A stretch of DNA of 64,000 nt from Acanthacorydalis orientalis (lineage: Eukaryota; Arthropoda; Insecta; Megaloptera; Corydalidae). The DNA is taken from positions 36,292,249-36,356,248 of the forward strand of contig CM068317.1 of the NCBI GenBank assembly GCA_034766995.1, read 5' to 3'. Position numbers and translations under genes: made by a program. Shown one piece after another: positions 1-12,479 of this stretch (its first letter is position 1; each line of letters begins with the position of its first letter). The notes under the pieces were generated by a model, which did not search any database, was not told the DNA's origin, and saw only the letters and a program-made list of their open reading frames with translations.

Positions 1-895
1 GTGAGCAATTATACATAATTTGTTTAGTCAACTTGCTGAAAGTTTAAAGAAATTGACGGAGCTGTTGTGATGAGAATAAGACTAGAATATAAAACAGTTG
101 ACTATATGTATTATTATTCACATGTACGAAAACTATATAATAATAAAATAATAATTAATTTCAACAGTACAGATGTCTAAAGCTCATAGATTTGTATAAA
201 TATATTTATCTGGATATGTAATTAAATTGAAGTTCATTATTGATGCATTGTAGATTTTATAAACATTCGTTTTTTTTTTATTTCTGATCAAATGAACAAA
301 AAATTGCTCTTTTGTTACAGAAGGTCGTGCGTCGTTATATGTATAGTGAGTTCAGTGTAGAGTACAAACATTTATGCGTCGATGCTTTCAGCTGGTGAGA
401 TATTTGATGAGCAAAAAATGGTATTTTAACTAACATTTCAACCAAAGATAAAAAATATTCCGCTGTATAAATTTGCAAATACGTAGATAATTTGTAAGTG
501 TCAAAAATTATAAATAAGAGAACATATTGTACCTCCATGCTGGTATATATATATTTTTTTTAAAAAAAGATACTAATTTATCTTTTAAAAAAATATGATC
601 ATTATCACTACAAATTTTTTTATTCACCACTCGAATCATAAAAATCTGATTAAAAATGTTCAAAATTTGATTATTAATCATTTTTAATTTTTTACTTTAG
701 TGGTTTGAATCATTATCAAAGTGATATAAAAAATTGATTTTTCTGTGGCTTAATACTACAATCAATAATGGCGAATAATAAATAATTGAAAGTTCTTAAC
801 CAAAAAATTCAATAATTATATTAAAATGTGAGTACACCCTGATTTTATTGAATGAAAAATATATTTGTGAAAACAATTTCAATTATAATTCTAAG

Positions 896-946
896 AACTA
901 ATTAAAATATAGTTTTATTCATTCAACTAATTAAAATATAGTTTTA
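896..946. repeat. Two-copy 22-bp direct repeat, 29-bp period
   Basis: AACTAATTAAAATATAGTTT plus TA is repeated exactly at 896-917 and 925-946. It is a small local tandem duplication in AT-rich DNA. Confidence 0.8.
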
Positions 947-1440
947 ATAAATTCTTTTAGACCTGATTGATGATTGATTAATAGTCAAAAATATTTTTCT
1001 TAAGATTTTACCCCAAAAGTGTTCACAAACGTTAAATTTTAAGTTTATTTGGACATAATTTTATCAAAAAATATGAAAAAAACACTAAATATTTTATTTA
1101 TTACTTTTCAATCAGACATGTTAGCACGCATTTCTGTAAGTAAATATTTATAAAGTGTATATTATTATTTATTATTTACGAGACTATTTTAACAGCTTGA
1201 ATTAATTTGTGAAGTTTGAACATAAAAGATTTAAAAATAAAATATCAAACATTCTGTATATTTACATGAAATGTATTAATCTAAAAATAATGTTTCATGT
1301 CCTGCGTTTGATTTTACCTTCATGGTTAATGCCTATATGTTATAACATACGACTGTACCAAAAAGCAAAGAGATAAAAATCACATTTAGAAGATTGAAAT
1401 GTCACGAAAGAATCATGTTTCTGAAATAAAAAACAACCAT

Positions 1441-1730
1441 GTTACTGGGTAAGATATCCCCTCGTTTAGAGTTTGCAGTCAAAATCTGAAAGCTCGACGG
1501 TGCAACTAACAGAAAGAGTATATGTAGTCGCGATAAGAGCATTTCTGTGTGTGTGGTCTACGGTATTGATTTTATTTGGTGGTACGGGAGAATTTCCACG
1601 ATGTACAATAAATCAAGATTATTTTGGCAACAATTTGACCTATTTACCTGCTAGTGTGTTTTACTGTATAATACACGCGAGAGTAAAATAAATCGTGACA
1701 AATCAGTCAATTAAGATAACCGGCGATTTT
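1441..1730. other. GC-richer island near the left edge
   Basis: Complex sequence with several CpG. An open frame of 72 codons begins only at a TTG, so coding is not supported. No motif array seen. Confidence 0.25.
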
Positions 1731-2117
1731 TAAAAGTATATGCATGTTGTATACACATATGTGTGTATACAAATATTTTCTTTTGATGTTATGTAAAATA
1801 TATGAAATCTCGAACAGATTTAGGATTCGCATCATGCACAGCCGTGAAATGAATATCAAAATTTGACTTGGAATATTTTATAGTTTGTATAGTTGTTATT
1901 TTATAGCATAAGCAAATGAAAAAGTTTTGATACACTCGTTGGAATTCATGTAAAAGTTTTTAATTAATTTTACATAAAACTATTTTTCGCTCAATAATCA
2001 ATTTTATGTTATAAAGAGTAATAATTTGTAATAAAATTTATCATACTAAATTCGAAAATTTATATTTAACTCAATTAACAAATAAAGTTTCCAAAATATA
2101 AGTACAAACCTACAAGA

Positions 2118-2120
<3 letters not shown>

Positions 2121-2152
<32 letters not shown>

Positions 2153-2164
2153 GTTTATATATAT

Positions 2165-2223
<59 letters not shown>

Positions 2224-2224
2224 G
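2121..2224. repeat. (TA)n compound microsatellite
   Basis: (TA)n broken by TTGTGTT and TTG; read-through of it makes a Tyr-Ile ORF on the minus strand. Confidence 0.95.
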
Positions 2225-2587
2225 ACTAAGAAGAGTGAAATGGTTATAAGTCACTGTTAACAATATTTAAAAGACATCGATTTTTAGAAAATATAAAAAT
2301 ATTTATTATTTCTAGAAAAGATATTTGTAATATGTTTTTGATAAAACTGGCAGGTAGTTGATTAATATATCTAAATTTTATGTAAAAAAAATTTAATATT
2401 ATAATTCATAAAATGATGATTTAAAAAGAAGATTTTGAGACTTTTAAGTAAAACTTAGAGTAACTGATAAAAAAAAATGAAAAAAATATTTATTAATAAA
2501 AATAATTGAAAATGTCAAAAAAAGTCTGTAAGTTATTTATTAAAATTGCTAAATTGCTAAATTTGTTTTTATGTGATTCGTTCCGTT

Positions 2588-2811
2588 GATAAATGGTCTT
2601 CGTGGTCTAATGGTAGTCGTAGTGGTGTATTTGTTCTTTTAGATTACTTGACTTTTTTGTGTATCATCTTCAAGAAGATTCAAATAAATCTTCAGATAAC
2701 TCTCTACAAGTTATCTTAATCTATTCGAAAATATAAACACACTGAAATTTATATCAGGATATAGAACTTCAAACAATTTACAAGAACAAAGACCACCAAG
2801 ATCGTTTATTA
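2588..2811. mobile_element. Foldback element with two inner hairpins
   Basis: The outer arms pair in two blocks: 2588-2607 with 2791-2810 (16 of 20 positions) and 2630-2651 with 2769-2790 (18 of 22). The left arm carries an extra 22 bp between the blocks (2608-2629). Inside are two adjacent perfect hairpins: GAAGATT at 2674-2680 with AATCTTC at 2687-2693, and AGATAACT at 2694-2701 with AGTTATCT at 2709-2716. A box-A-like TGGTCTAATGG sits at 2603-2613, but no good B box follows. It could be a foldback MITE or a structured RNA relic. Confidence 0.45.
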
Positions 2812-2940
2812 TGCATTCAGATAAAATATTTTCTTCTTATTAATTTTCTTCTTTTGTATTTAAAATATTTGCGAATTCGTATAGTTATTAAATTAATTCT
2901 TCTTAAAATAATATGCATCTATAAAAGTATTAAATATAAT

Positions 2941-2941
<1 letters not shown>

Positions 2942-2985
<44 letters not shown>

Positions 2986-2991
2986 TATATG
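2942..2991. repeat. (TA)n microsatellite
   Basis: 50 bp with one TAC interruption near the right end. Confidence 0.95.
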
Positions 2992-3164
2992 AAGATATTT
3001 AAAAAAATCTCCACTTTTAATTAATAGTGTATATAAATATAACGTTCAAAACCTAAAAACTTTTTACTAATGAGATAGAATATTTATATATCTCTTTGAA
3101 TAGAGGAATACTTAAATAATACGTACAGTTTATTCATTATTTATAAACCATATATATGCTTTAA

Positions 3165-3345
3165 CTGAAATTAAGGACTGAAACGTAACATTGCCTTTTG
3201 AGAAAACTTTCAATGACAGACTACAGAAATTCATCTAACGGGTAGCTTGTGACCTATGGTTTGGTTATTTATCACGACCAGCATAGAACTACGTACTATT
3301 GAATTTTAATGCTAGACCCAACTATTTCCACACTGATTTTTTGTA
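3165..3345. other. GC-richer non-coding patch
   Basis: Single-copy complex sequence without ORF, repeat or recognisable motif cluster. Confidence 0.2.
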
Positions 3346-3988
3346 GTGGTTGTCCGAAATTCGTGAAATTGAGATAGTTTCGTATATATTACTATTTAAA
3401 CCTAGGTATGTCAATAATTTGTTACAATGGACTGTGCTAGTTTACTAACAATTTAAATGTATGTTTCCTGCTTAAATTTAATAGTACAATTCTGCAAATC
3501 AGAGATAAAATATTTCAAGTAGTAATTATATATGTTTACAAGAAGACTGTAAAGAACAGGTTTTAAATTTTGAAAATAAATTATTACTACAAATATTAAA
3601 CAATCTACATAAAAAATATGCGTGGAAATTACTTTTGATTTTTTTAGAGATATCAAGTTCTTTCTCTTTTAATTAATGTTAACAATTTTTTTCATTAATC
3701 CAGGTTTTGTTAACAAATTTATATTTGAGATACTTACTTTTAATTTATATAAAATAATTATAAATAAAACTGATGTTAATAATTTTGTTTTAAATTTATT
3801 TATTAATAGAAATTTTAAATGAAATTAATTATGTAAATATAATTGATATTTAAACGAAACTGAAGGTTATTATAAAGGATAACATGTTGTGATAATTTAA
3901 TAACTCGTATTTATTGAACCAACCATTTTTTTGTTTGGTATATAATTGTCGTGTTTTTATGTTTTAAGTTGATTGGGAATATAGTACT

Positions 3989-4041
<53 letters not shown>
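3989..4041. repeat. (TA)n microsatellite
   Basis: About 53 bp with TAC interruptions. Confidence 0.95.
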
Positions 4042-4042
<1 letters not shown>

Positions 4043-4587
4043 CTGTTATTTAAAAACGAAATGATATTGGTATAAAAAAGATTATCATTTATTTAAAGTA
4101 CGCTTCGTAATTAATTAATGAAACCCGATAAAAAAAATCACAAAATAAAATCAATATATTTATTACGCAGTATATTTTTTTTACGAGAAACGAAGTGTTA
4201 ATTCGTGTACTATGTTGAACAAGTGACATACATCCAGATAGATGGTCAACATTTGACAGAAGCCTTACTCTATTTCTCTTAAAGTATTGCGTGCGAGCGT
4301 GCAATTACTAACGTTTCAGACACCGTTACCAAGCACAGGTGCCATTTTTTTTTCAATTTTCTGTAATATAATAGCTTTCGAATGTAATTAATATTTAACG
4401 AGATAACAGCATAACAATATCGTTCCATAATTGATGCCTTGTTGTGATGAGGTTTGCGAACAAATTGACAGTGAAAGCTATCGATGTTTTTCAAATTGTA
4501 ATTTGTCATATAATTAGAGTGGTGGGTTTATTTTACAAATAATATGTACTTTTTACGAGTCAGTTGTAAAATTTGTCCATGAACAGA

Positions 4588-4592
<5 letters not shown>

Positions 4593-4633
<41 letters not shown>
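4593..4633. repeat. (TA)n microsatellite
   Basis: Pure (AT)n of about 40 bp. Confidence 0.95.
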
Positions 4634-4637
<4 letters not shown>

Positions 4638-4788
4638 TAAACAAGAAGAGGAAGAGAAAGGTTGGATTAATTTTAGAATTATAGTATTTTATAATGCATA
4701 TTACGATATAATGTTGAAAGCATTTTATGATATGGCTTTTAATATGATTGCATAGATACACACACATTTTATGCATACCTACATATGT

Positions 4789-4791
<3 letters not shown>

Positions 4792-4836
<45 letters not shown>
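4792..4836. repeat. (TA)n microsatellite
   Basis: Pure (AT)n of about 45 bp, 48 bp left of the MADE1-like element. Confidence 0.95.
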
Positions 4837-4838
<2 letters not shown>

Positions 4839-4884
4839 ATATAAATGTAAATGAAACTGTGTATATTTTAAATGTCTGTGTATA

Positions 4885-4964
4885 TCAGGTTGATGCAAAA
4901 ATAATTTCGGTTTTTATATGGCTTTCAGATGATTAAAACCGCAATTATTTTTGCATCAACCTAA
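4885..4964. mobile_element. 80-bp MADE1-like mariner MITE
   Basis: The element is exactly 80 bp and flanked by TA on both sides (4883-4884 and 4965-4966), the usual mariner target-site duplication. It begins TCAGGTTGATGCAAAAATAA and ends with the reverse complement, with CCTAA at the right edge. The two arms agree over about 30 bp with two differences. It resembles the human MADE1 consensus (80 bp, ends TTAGGTTGGTGCAAAAGTAA, inner arm TTGCGGTTTT). On the minus strand the short centre also keeps a CAT.TGAAAG-like core. It has no coding capacity; a full-length mariner of the cecropia/Hsmar1 type would have had to move it. Confidence 0.85.
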
Positions 4965-5475
4965 TAAATAGTATTGATATACATAGTATTTTCAAGATTA
5001 TTTTATAATAAACCATTACGAAACACGATTAACTTTTTGTCGTTTAAAGATATTTTGATACATTTATCTACTATATTCTAAATTAGATAAGATAATTAGA
5101 TACTGATTTAAAAAATTAAAAATCCATTAAATACAATTTTAAGAACTGTATTTATATATTCAGCATTCACTAGTGCCCACTCACATTTATAAATATTTTG
5201 AAGATAATAAATAATGGAATATATTTTAGTATATATAAATATAAAATGTGTGTAATGGTAGCAAATAAAAGAAGAAATATAAATATATGAATAAAACACG
5301 ACTGACATTCTTCAGATTTCAATTTTCACCTTAATATTTCTGATATGCGGTAGTGATTTAAAATATAAAAAAATGCGATTTCAGAAATACTTGCTCTATT
5401 GCTCGTATAAAAAGATTTTCTTTGACAGCAATTTTTATGATGCTAATGATGTGTTTTTTTTCTATTTGGAAATAT

Positions 5476-5480
<5 letters not shown>

Positions 5481-5529
<49 letters not shown>

Positions 5530-5558
5530 GTATATAGAGAGACAGACAGAGAAATAGA

Positions 5559-5602
<44 letters not shown>

Positions 5603-5604
5603 TA
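5481..5604. repeat. (TA)n-(GA)n-(TA)n compound microsatellite
   Basis: (TA)n, then GAGAGACAGACAGAGA, then (TA)n again; it ends at the left edge of the 106-bp MITE, and (TA)10 resumes at 5712-5731 on the other side. Confidence 0.95.
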
Positions 5605-5605
5605 A

Positions 5606-5711
5606 GGTGATTCAATTTAGGCTTTCCCATTAAAGTATTAAGAAAATCATGTATTTTTTTAATTTTTAAGATTTTTTTAATACTTTCATGTGGAAGACTG
5701 ATTTAATCACC
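5606..5711. mobile_element. 106-bp palindromic MITE between (TA)n tracts
   Basis: The arms start GGTGATTCAATTTAGGC on the left and, read on the minus strand, GGTGATTAAATCAGTC on the right. The inner part of each arm (AAAGTATTAA..AAATC) is nearly identical. Arms are about 42 bp and the centre about 20 bp. (TA)n lies directly on both sides, as expected for an element that targets TA. It has no ORF. The family is not recognised; a Tc1/mariner-type MITE is most likely. Confidence 0.6.
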
Positions 5712-5828
5712 ATATATATATATATATATATTATTTACATATTTGCGTGTTTATATATTGTATAATTTGAATTAAGACTTGGTCTTAAATTATGGCCTAT
5801 AAAATGAATTATATGCTTAGTAATGAGA

Positions 5829-5859
5829 GCGGTTCATTGATAGTGGATCTCAGAACCGC
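5829..5859. repeat. GC-rich 7-bp hairpin
   Basis: GCGGTTC at 5829-5835 and GAACCGC at 5853-5859 are exact inverted repeats with a 17-nt loop, standing out in AT-rich surroundings 120 bp right of the palindromic MITE. Confidence 0.6.
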
Positions 5860-6000
5860 GTTTATTTAACATAATATATTTTTTTTAATACGAAATATTT
5901 TGTATTAATGTCAATTTTTAAGATAAAAGTAATTGTGTTTTATAATAATGTTATATATTATTTTTTTGAATTCTATTTCAAATTCTATTTTTTTTAATAA

Positions 6001-6440
6001 GAGTGGGTTCTGTCACCTACTCGCTATGCTCGGGAAGGCTTTTCCCCCATCTCGCTAACGTTTGCTCTCTGCTAATAAAAAACAAAAATTAACAAATTAT
6101 ACGCATAAATAATCTGCATAAAACGTAAGTCGTAATTACATTTATTGGAAAAGATTATAAAAATTAACCAAAAATACAATGTTAAAATGTGTAATATTTT
6201 TTTTATTCTAAAGCTTCAGTGAATACAATTTTTTGAATAAATTCCTTATCAGTTTTACACGGAAATCGTATACCTTCTTTCGTTGTACACCATGAGATAT
6301 CTAGATACATGTGACTAATGTAAACTAATCAGAACAGAGACAACGCGATATCCATTAATCAATCATTGATGATTGAGAATGGAATGGTTAACGTCCTACT
6401 TGTTGAGTGTAGCGAAGGGGGCGGCATTACAAAGAGGTGG
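6001..6440. other. Two GC-rich patches in loose inverse relation
   Basis: The left patch (6001-6075) reads CCTACTCGCTATGCTCGGGA. Read on the minus strand, the right patch (6393-6425) reads CCTTCGCTACACTCAACAAG followed by TAGGAC. TCGCTA..CTC is common to both. They might be the ends of an old mobile element of about 430 bp, but no target duplication was found. The 71- and 67-codon overlapping ORFs at the right patch are not recognisable. Confidence 0.2.
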
Positions 6441-6667
6441 TCTACAAGAAAGAAATGTTTTTTGTTTCATAGAAACTTTACGATGGAATTATTATTTTTT
6501 ATATATAGAGAGATTAAAGGATATGTTTATTTATTTTTACTTAACCCTAAATTTTTATTACATTTTTATGAAATAATTTGACGAATTAATTTTATTAGTT
6601 TTTAATATAAATGTAGATAAAAGTTAAAAATTATATATTATAGTTTTAAATATTAATAAATTATTTA

Positions 6668-6702
<35 letters not shown>

Positions 6703-6704
<2 letters not shown>

Positions 6705-9193
6705 CAGTAAGTAGTTTTTTTAATGAATAAAATTATATTTGGAGTAATTTTTTATGTATTTTATTTTTTTTTAAAAAGTACAAACATGTAATTTAAAAAA
6801 ATATCTTTCAATTATATGATTATGAATCTTATAATAATTCATCCTGCATTTAGTATGAATTAATCCTAAATTATTTATCTTCCTTATCAAGTATTAGTAA
6901 ATAAACGTTTAGACTGAAATGAATTTATTGTGGTCACAACAATATTTACTTGTATTTGATTTGCTATTCGAAGTAATTATTCTATGTGGTGTTGTTTGCA
7001 TGTTATTATAGGTTATGTTAATATTACTATAATTATCTATGTTCTCATTTACATTAATCGATTTTGTATTTATAATATCATTTAATTTATAAGTAAAATA
7101 TTCAGTTCCTTCCTATAATAAAAAAACCCGAACTGATAAAATACATATTCTCATTTGTTTGATATCTTTACATAAATATGAGATTAATTTCGAATTATTC
7201 ATTATTAGAAGAAATTTTGTTCAGAGAATTAATTTTAAAATGATATATCTTAATTTAATTGGATTAAATACAGAAATATATTTTTGTCAAAATATACCGT
7301 ATTTATAATTAAGATATTCTGAATAAAAAAATATCTGTTTACAATTCAAACTTTGGTCATAAAAGTATCTTTCAGGAATAAATATATTAACTATTACAAC
7401 TTTTTCATTCTAAATTACTGTTGAAGCTATTTATGGGTGAAATCAATGATTTACGTTACAAGACTACAATTTATACAAGTTTATGATACTTTCAATAAAC
7501 ATGAATTATTTTTCTATCCGGTTTTCAGTATTTTCTGCTTTGATATTAAACACGTTATTCTATTTTCAGTAAAAAATAATATATGCGATTCAATTTATTC
7601 CGAGTGAAATATATTTTAAATAATAGTCATGCATTTTGTAATATTACCTTTTTTATGAACTAGCTTTAGTATTAAAATGGATGGGCATTTTTAAAAATAC
7701 AATGTTATATGAAACTTTATATTCATTATACAGAACATTTGTTTAGTTTAAAAACATAAAAGTAGTTGTTAGTTAAGTGATCTCTTAATATTAAATAGAA
7801 AATAAATTTTCCAGCAAATGCACAGATGTTGTTGAAGTACAAGTTGATTTAATGATTTCTTGCATTATTGGATTTCCTTTAATTTGCATAAAGAGTTTAT
7901 TAAAATTACTCACTGGCTTTAATTGGAATATACGTACATATAACCCAGATGTCTAGTACCTATATAAATTATTATGTGAAAATGTATATATATATGTGCC
8001 ATGTACTTTATATAAAGCATGCAATAATTCAAAGCTTGTAATTCTTGTATGTATGTATACATAATTCGAATTGTTATATACTAGTGTTATTATATCAGAC
8101 TGTATTAAAGTATGTACATTGTTGAATACAATGAAATAATCTAAACACGTCAAATAGTGTTTAATTAATTATGTTTTGAGTATCAAATATTAATGTATTA
8201 TATATACATGTTTCAATTTTCTATTTTTTTACTATAATTGTAGTTTTATAAGAAAATAATATTATACAGATATTTTTAATAATAAAAATTTACAATCAGT
8301 ATACCATTTAGAACAAGAACTACTTTACAAAATAGCTATTTCGAGACAATATTCTGTTTAATGATTTACTAAAATATTAATTAAATAATATGTTATGTGA
8401 AAATGTTTTTTAAATCATCAAAAAATATTATTATAGAATATTTTATAAAATTAAGTAAATAGAATTTTTTAACTAAATATGAAACCTGTTTAAAGAACTT
8501 AACAGGAAATACGTTTGAATTTGTTATAACAAAAAAATAAGTTAAAAAAGTGCAATGTTGACAAGAAAAATAAAACTTTTATTGGTAGATTAGTTCTATT
8601 GCTATCTTGGAAGAAACCTGTGAAATGAACAGTAGAAAAGAATGTTCGATATACTTTTCCAAGTTAACTGAAGACCAATATAAAATGTAATTCGTACGCT
8701 TATGTTATTCTCATGAAACTGTATGTATGGAAAAATATTCTCTTCTTAGAATTCCGACCGCAAAATCTGATGCGTATCATTCTAGAAAATAGCCTATAAC
8801 ACGTAAGAATGTATGTGACCAATATTTTTCAGCTCGTATGTTGCATGTTGTTTAGGTGCGTAGTGACTTTATTTACCACTTTTTTCAAGAAACTTGTTAG
8901 GTATGAAGTATAGTAAATTATAAATACAAACTTTTTTTTAAAAAAGGTAAAAAATAAATAAATAAATAATCACGTTATTTATTTTTGATGAATATTAACT
9001 TCAACTGAATAATTTAATCTGAGAGACATTAAAATAGTTCCAACCAAGCTTTAATTTTTGTAAAAAAAAAACAATAAACTTTGTGCATATATTTAAATAA
9101 TTGAACAAACCTCGCTAACGAACAAACCAAGTTTTATTGACTTGAATATATAAATAGGAAAATACGTACACATATGCATGTGTACATTTTCAT
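6703..9193. other. AT-rich DNA, no feature seen
   Basis: Single-copy AT-rich sequence with short A and T runs. No ORF with family resemblance, no transposon end and no long tract was seen. Confidence 0.5.
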
Positions 9194-9221
9194 TATATAT
9201 ATATATATATCCACACACATA

Positions 9222-9262
<41 letters not shown>
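9194..9262. repeat. (TA)n microsatellite with CACACA
   Basis: (TA)n split by CCACACACA, followed by CAGAGAGATAGA further right. Confidence 0.9.
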
Positions 9263-9266
<4 letters not shown>

Positions 9267-9867
9267 ACATTTCTATTTATTTATACAGAGAGATAGAAGA
9301 TACAAGTTAGATTTATTTTATTGTCGACTTGAGTATCAACTTTTATGAGTCTAAAGGCGAAAATCTATCTAAAATGTCACTTTGGCTTAACAGAATTCTT
9401 ATTTGTATTTTTTTAAGAGAGTTACATATTTTTGTCTGTTTCAGACTTTACAAAAGTATAAATAAAAAAGTATAATAAATATGTTAAATTATAGAGTTTA
9501 GACTATTTGTAAACTAAACAGAATTTTTATTATGTGGATCCTATTTAAAATTTATTTCATAGGTTTTTTCATTCTTGATACGAATAAAATTTTCGAATTA
9601 TTCTTATAAATACATTTTATATTCTCTAATTTATTTTTTGAAATTTATAATAATGCTTTTTATGTTTCTATATTTTTACATATATAGACCTATATATAGA
9701 TTTCCAAATATATTTTTGTACAATAATTAAAATATAGTGGTATCATTACATGTTTGAAAGATTCATTGAATTTTACTAAAATAATATTTAATGACATAAA
9801 AATTTAAATATTATTGTTTTATTATATATTTAAATGTTAAATATAAATTTATATTTATTTGAAATTT

Positions 9868-10045
9868 GTCCTGATGATTTTCGTTATTTTGGCTCAGCTG
9901 AGTCTATTCTTTACTACTAATTTCGGCTCGCATATAATGTTCAGAGAGGATGCTAACTCAACGATCTGAGAATGCTATTCGTGCCGGAACTAGTAGAAGG
10001 GAACATACAGTTAATTGATTCAAAAAGATGGATATCACATGTACA
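9868..10045. other. GC-richer non-coding island
   Basis: It holds the perfect palindrome CTCAGCTGAG (9893-9902) with a CAGCTG E-box at its centre, and complex sequence to about 10045. No ORF. Confidence 0.3.
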
Positions 10046-10944
10046 AAACATACACTTGTAATTATATATGTATTTTCTTTCGAACAATAAAATTTGAAAA
10101 AGTATTTCTTTCTATACAAAACCTATCGTGAAAAGTAAAAAATACATTAGCATTTGTCATCAGAAATATTTTTTGCTCGTCTACTGATACTTATCGAATG
10201 ATGGAAAAGAACTGGTCAATATTTTTAATGTTATAAATAAATAGACATTAAGAGATTTAAATAAATTTCTGTCACTTATTCCAAACTAAAATGGTATATT
10301 ATTAACTGTTGATTACTAAAATCAAATTATTTTCCTTGTAGAATATTACAAATTTATATCATTTATATTTTATTTCAAATCATTCCGATACATTATTTAT
10401 GGTTCTTAATTGTATCTCTTTATATGGAAATGTTTTTTCGTATTTTTTGTTACTACTTTTGATACTAGTTACATCTTCAGCTGTATTTAAATTATGTTTT
10501 ATAAAATCAGTTGCATTTTAAAACATATTGATGCTACACAAAAATAAAGAATTGATGCCTAGTATAAAATAATGAACAACTTATATTTTTATAAATTATA
10601 CACCCTTAATAAAGACCAAGAATGTTCTCAAATTTATTTTCTGATTATCTTTATAACAAATAATCACGTTTTCTTTTTATAAACGATACATTTAATAAAA
10701 AAATAATGCTTTCATAAACTATATATTTTTTTTGAAAATATTACATTTCCTTCCATATGTTAAATTTGACAAAAGGACTTCCACTAATTAATTAATGATT
10801 CTATGATAACAAAACTTATAATTGTACTTTTGTAGGAATTTTTTGATTTGTCATTAATATGTATTATAAATAATATTGAAAAATATACAGGCCTACAATC
10901 TGCATAAAAAAAGTGATTACAATTGAGACGTTTCGATCGATTAA

Positions 10945-10945
<1 letters not shown>

Positions 10946-11006
<61 letters not shown>
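10946..11006. repeat. (TA)n microsatellite
   Basis: About 61 bp of uninterrupted (AT)n. Confidence 0.95.
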
Positions 11007-11009
<3 letters not shown>

Positions 11010-11151
11010 GATACTTTAAATAGTTATTTGTGAAAACCACTTAAACAAATCAATAATGTTTCATTCATGTAAAAAAAATTTATACAAACAACACGTTTAT
11101 ACACGTCATGTTGTTTATGTCTCTGCACGACAACGAAAAGCGCAGAAAATG

Positions 11152-11172
11152 AGTTCAACGGGTAGTTGAACT
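11152..11172. repeat. 8-bp perfect hairpin in a GC-richer island
   Basis: AGTTCAAC pairs with GTTGAACT around the loop GGGTA. The island (about 11095-11190) also contains CGACAACGAAAAGCGC. No gene is seen. Confidence 0.55.
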
Positions 11173-11396
11173 TTATGGCTCAATTTTACTTATTTAATAC
11201 ACGTACACAGAAAAGTACTAATATTTCGTTTATATGTAACTATTTGAAGTTTTCTGGATTATATTGTACACAGACACAGATGGTAAATGATTGTGTATGT
11301 TTTTTGTGAGTCCGTATACTCTAATAAACTTTTTACACGAATGACTTTCGATTACAAGAATAACGACTACTCTTGTACTCGACTTGTATTGTACTG

Positions 11397-11398
<2 letters not shown>

Positions 11399-11436
<38 letters not shown>

Positions 11437-11450
11437 CAATAAATCAGTGA

Positions 11451-11497
<47 letters not shown>
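11399..11497. repeat. Paired (TA)n tracts
   Basis: Two tracts (11399-11434 and 11451-11497) separated by 16 bp of unique sequence. Confidence 0.95.
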
Positions 11498-11874
11498 TAT
11501 GAAAAAAATAATTAATTTTGTTGATATGTGAAAAATTTCATTACTAACATACAAAAATTAATTTGAAACTATTTTTTAAATGAATCTATATAAATAAATT
11601 TTGTTAAATCATTTTATTTGCTTCATCAGGATTGCTTTACACATTATTTTAGTTTTTTTTGTGTAGTACCATATTTCTTTACATATAAATCAGGTATTTT
11701 AAACGCAGATAGAAAGAATGACAAATATTTTACTACTAATTTAATTTGTAATTTAATTACAATTAACAATAATTAAAGATTGTTAAAAAAATAATTATTC
11801 TGAATTGAAAATTGGATACAATTGATTTAAGTTTTATTTAACCTACATTGATTTTTGTTTTATTCTTGATTTAA

Positions 11875-12010
11875 ACTGGCATTTCGCCTCTGTTTCACAA
11901 GACCTGTCAACCTGTTACATTATTCATGTCAAACAAGAGGTCAAAAGGGCTTCTTCACAATCTTACCTCAGATATACTGTACGTGTTTGTAAACTTCCTT
12001 TATTTTATCG
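11875..12010. other. GC-richer non-coding island
   Basis: It contains GACCTGTCAACCTGTTAC (an internal ACCTGT repeat) and the nuclear-receptor half-site AGGTCA at 11938-11943. No ORF. Confidence 0.3.
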
Positions 12011-12479
12011 TTCTTTATTTGAATGACAGAAAATTGACTTGTTTATGTGACAGACATTATAAATGTACTTTTTTTCTTTAACTTTGATAGAACTTATATT
12101 TTCTTTGTACCCTAATAGACCTTTTTGAGGGATGCATTTATGAAAAAAATACACTATATAAACATACATACACATATATATATATATATATATATATAAC
12201 TGTATTTACTTAAAAAATATTATTGATACAATCGTTGTTCAGAATAACATCTAATATATTTTAAAATCATATTAGGAATCTAGAAATCAACCTTTTTATT
12301 ATAATGCGTTTATAAGTAATTCTATTGAGTTCTGTCTGCAAAATCAAATATTGACAAATTTAAAAGTTTTATAGTGCATTGTAGCAAACCGACTAGGAAT
12401 TATGATCAAAAATATTTATTTTGTAAAAAGAATTTTATAACAGCAATCTGCTAAGGATATACGCATGTTTATATATGAA

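Noticed and set aside
1473..1691. 72-codon open frame
   Set aside because: It begins with TTG and no in-frame ATG start is supported. The peptide resembles nothing known.
2603..2613. Box-A-like TGGTCTAATGG as a tRNA gene
   Set aside because: No B box at tRNA spacing, and the word partly overlaps the pairing arm of a foldback.
4528..4839. 103-codon minus-strand ORF with runs of Tyr-Ile
   Set aside because: It is read-through of two (TA)n tracts. The same applies to most ORFs over 60 codons here, for example at 2075-2263, 30905-31222, 35819-36037, 50330-50581 and 61664-61873.
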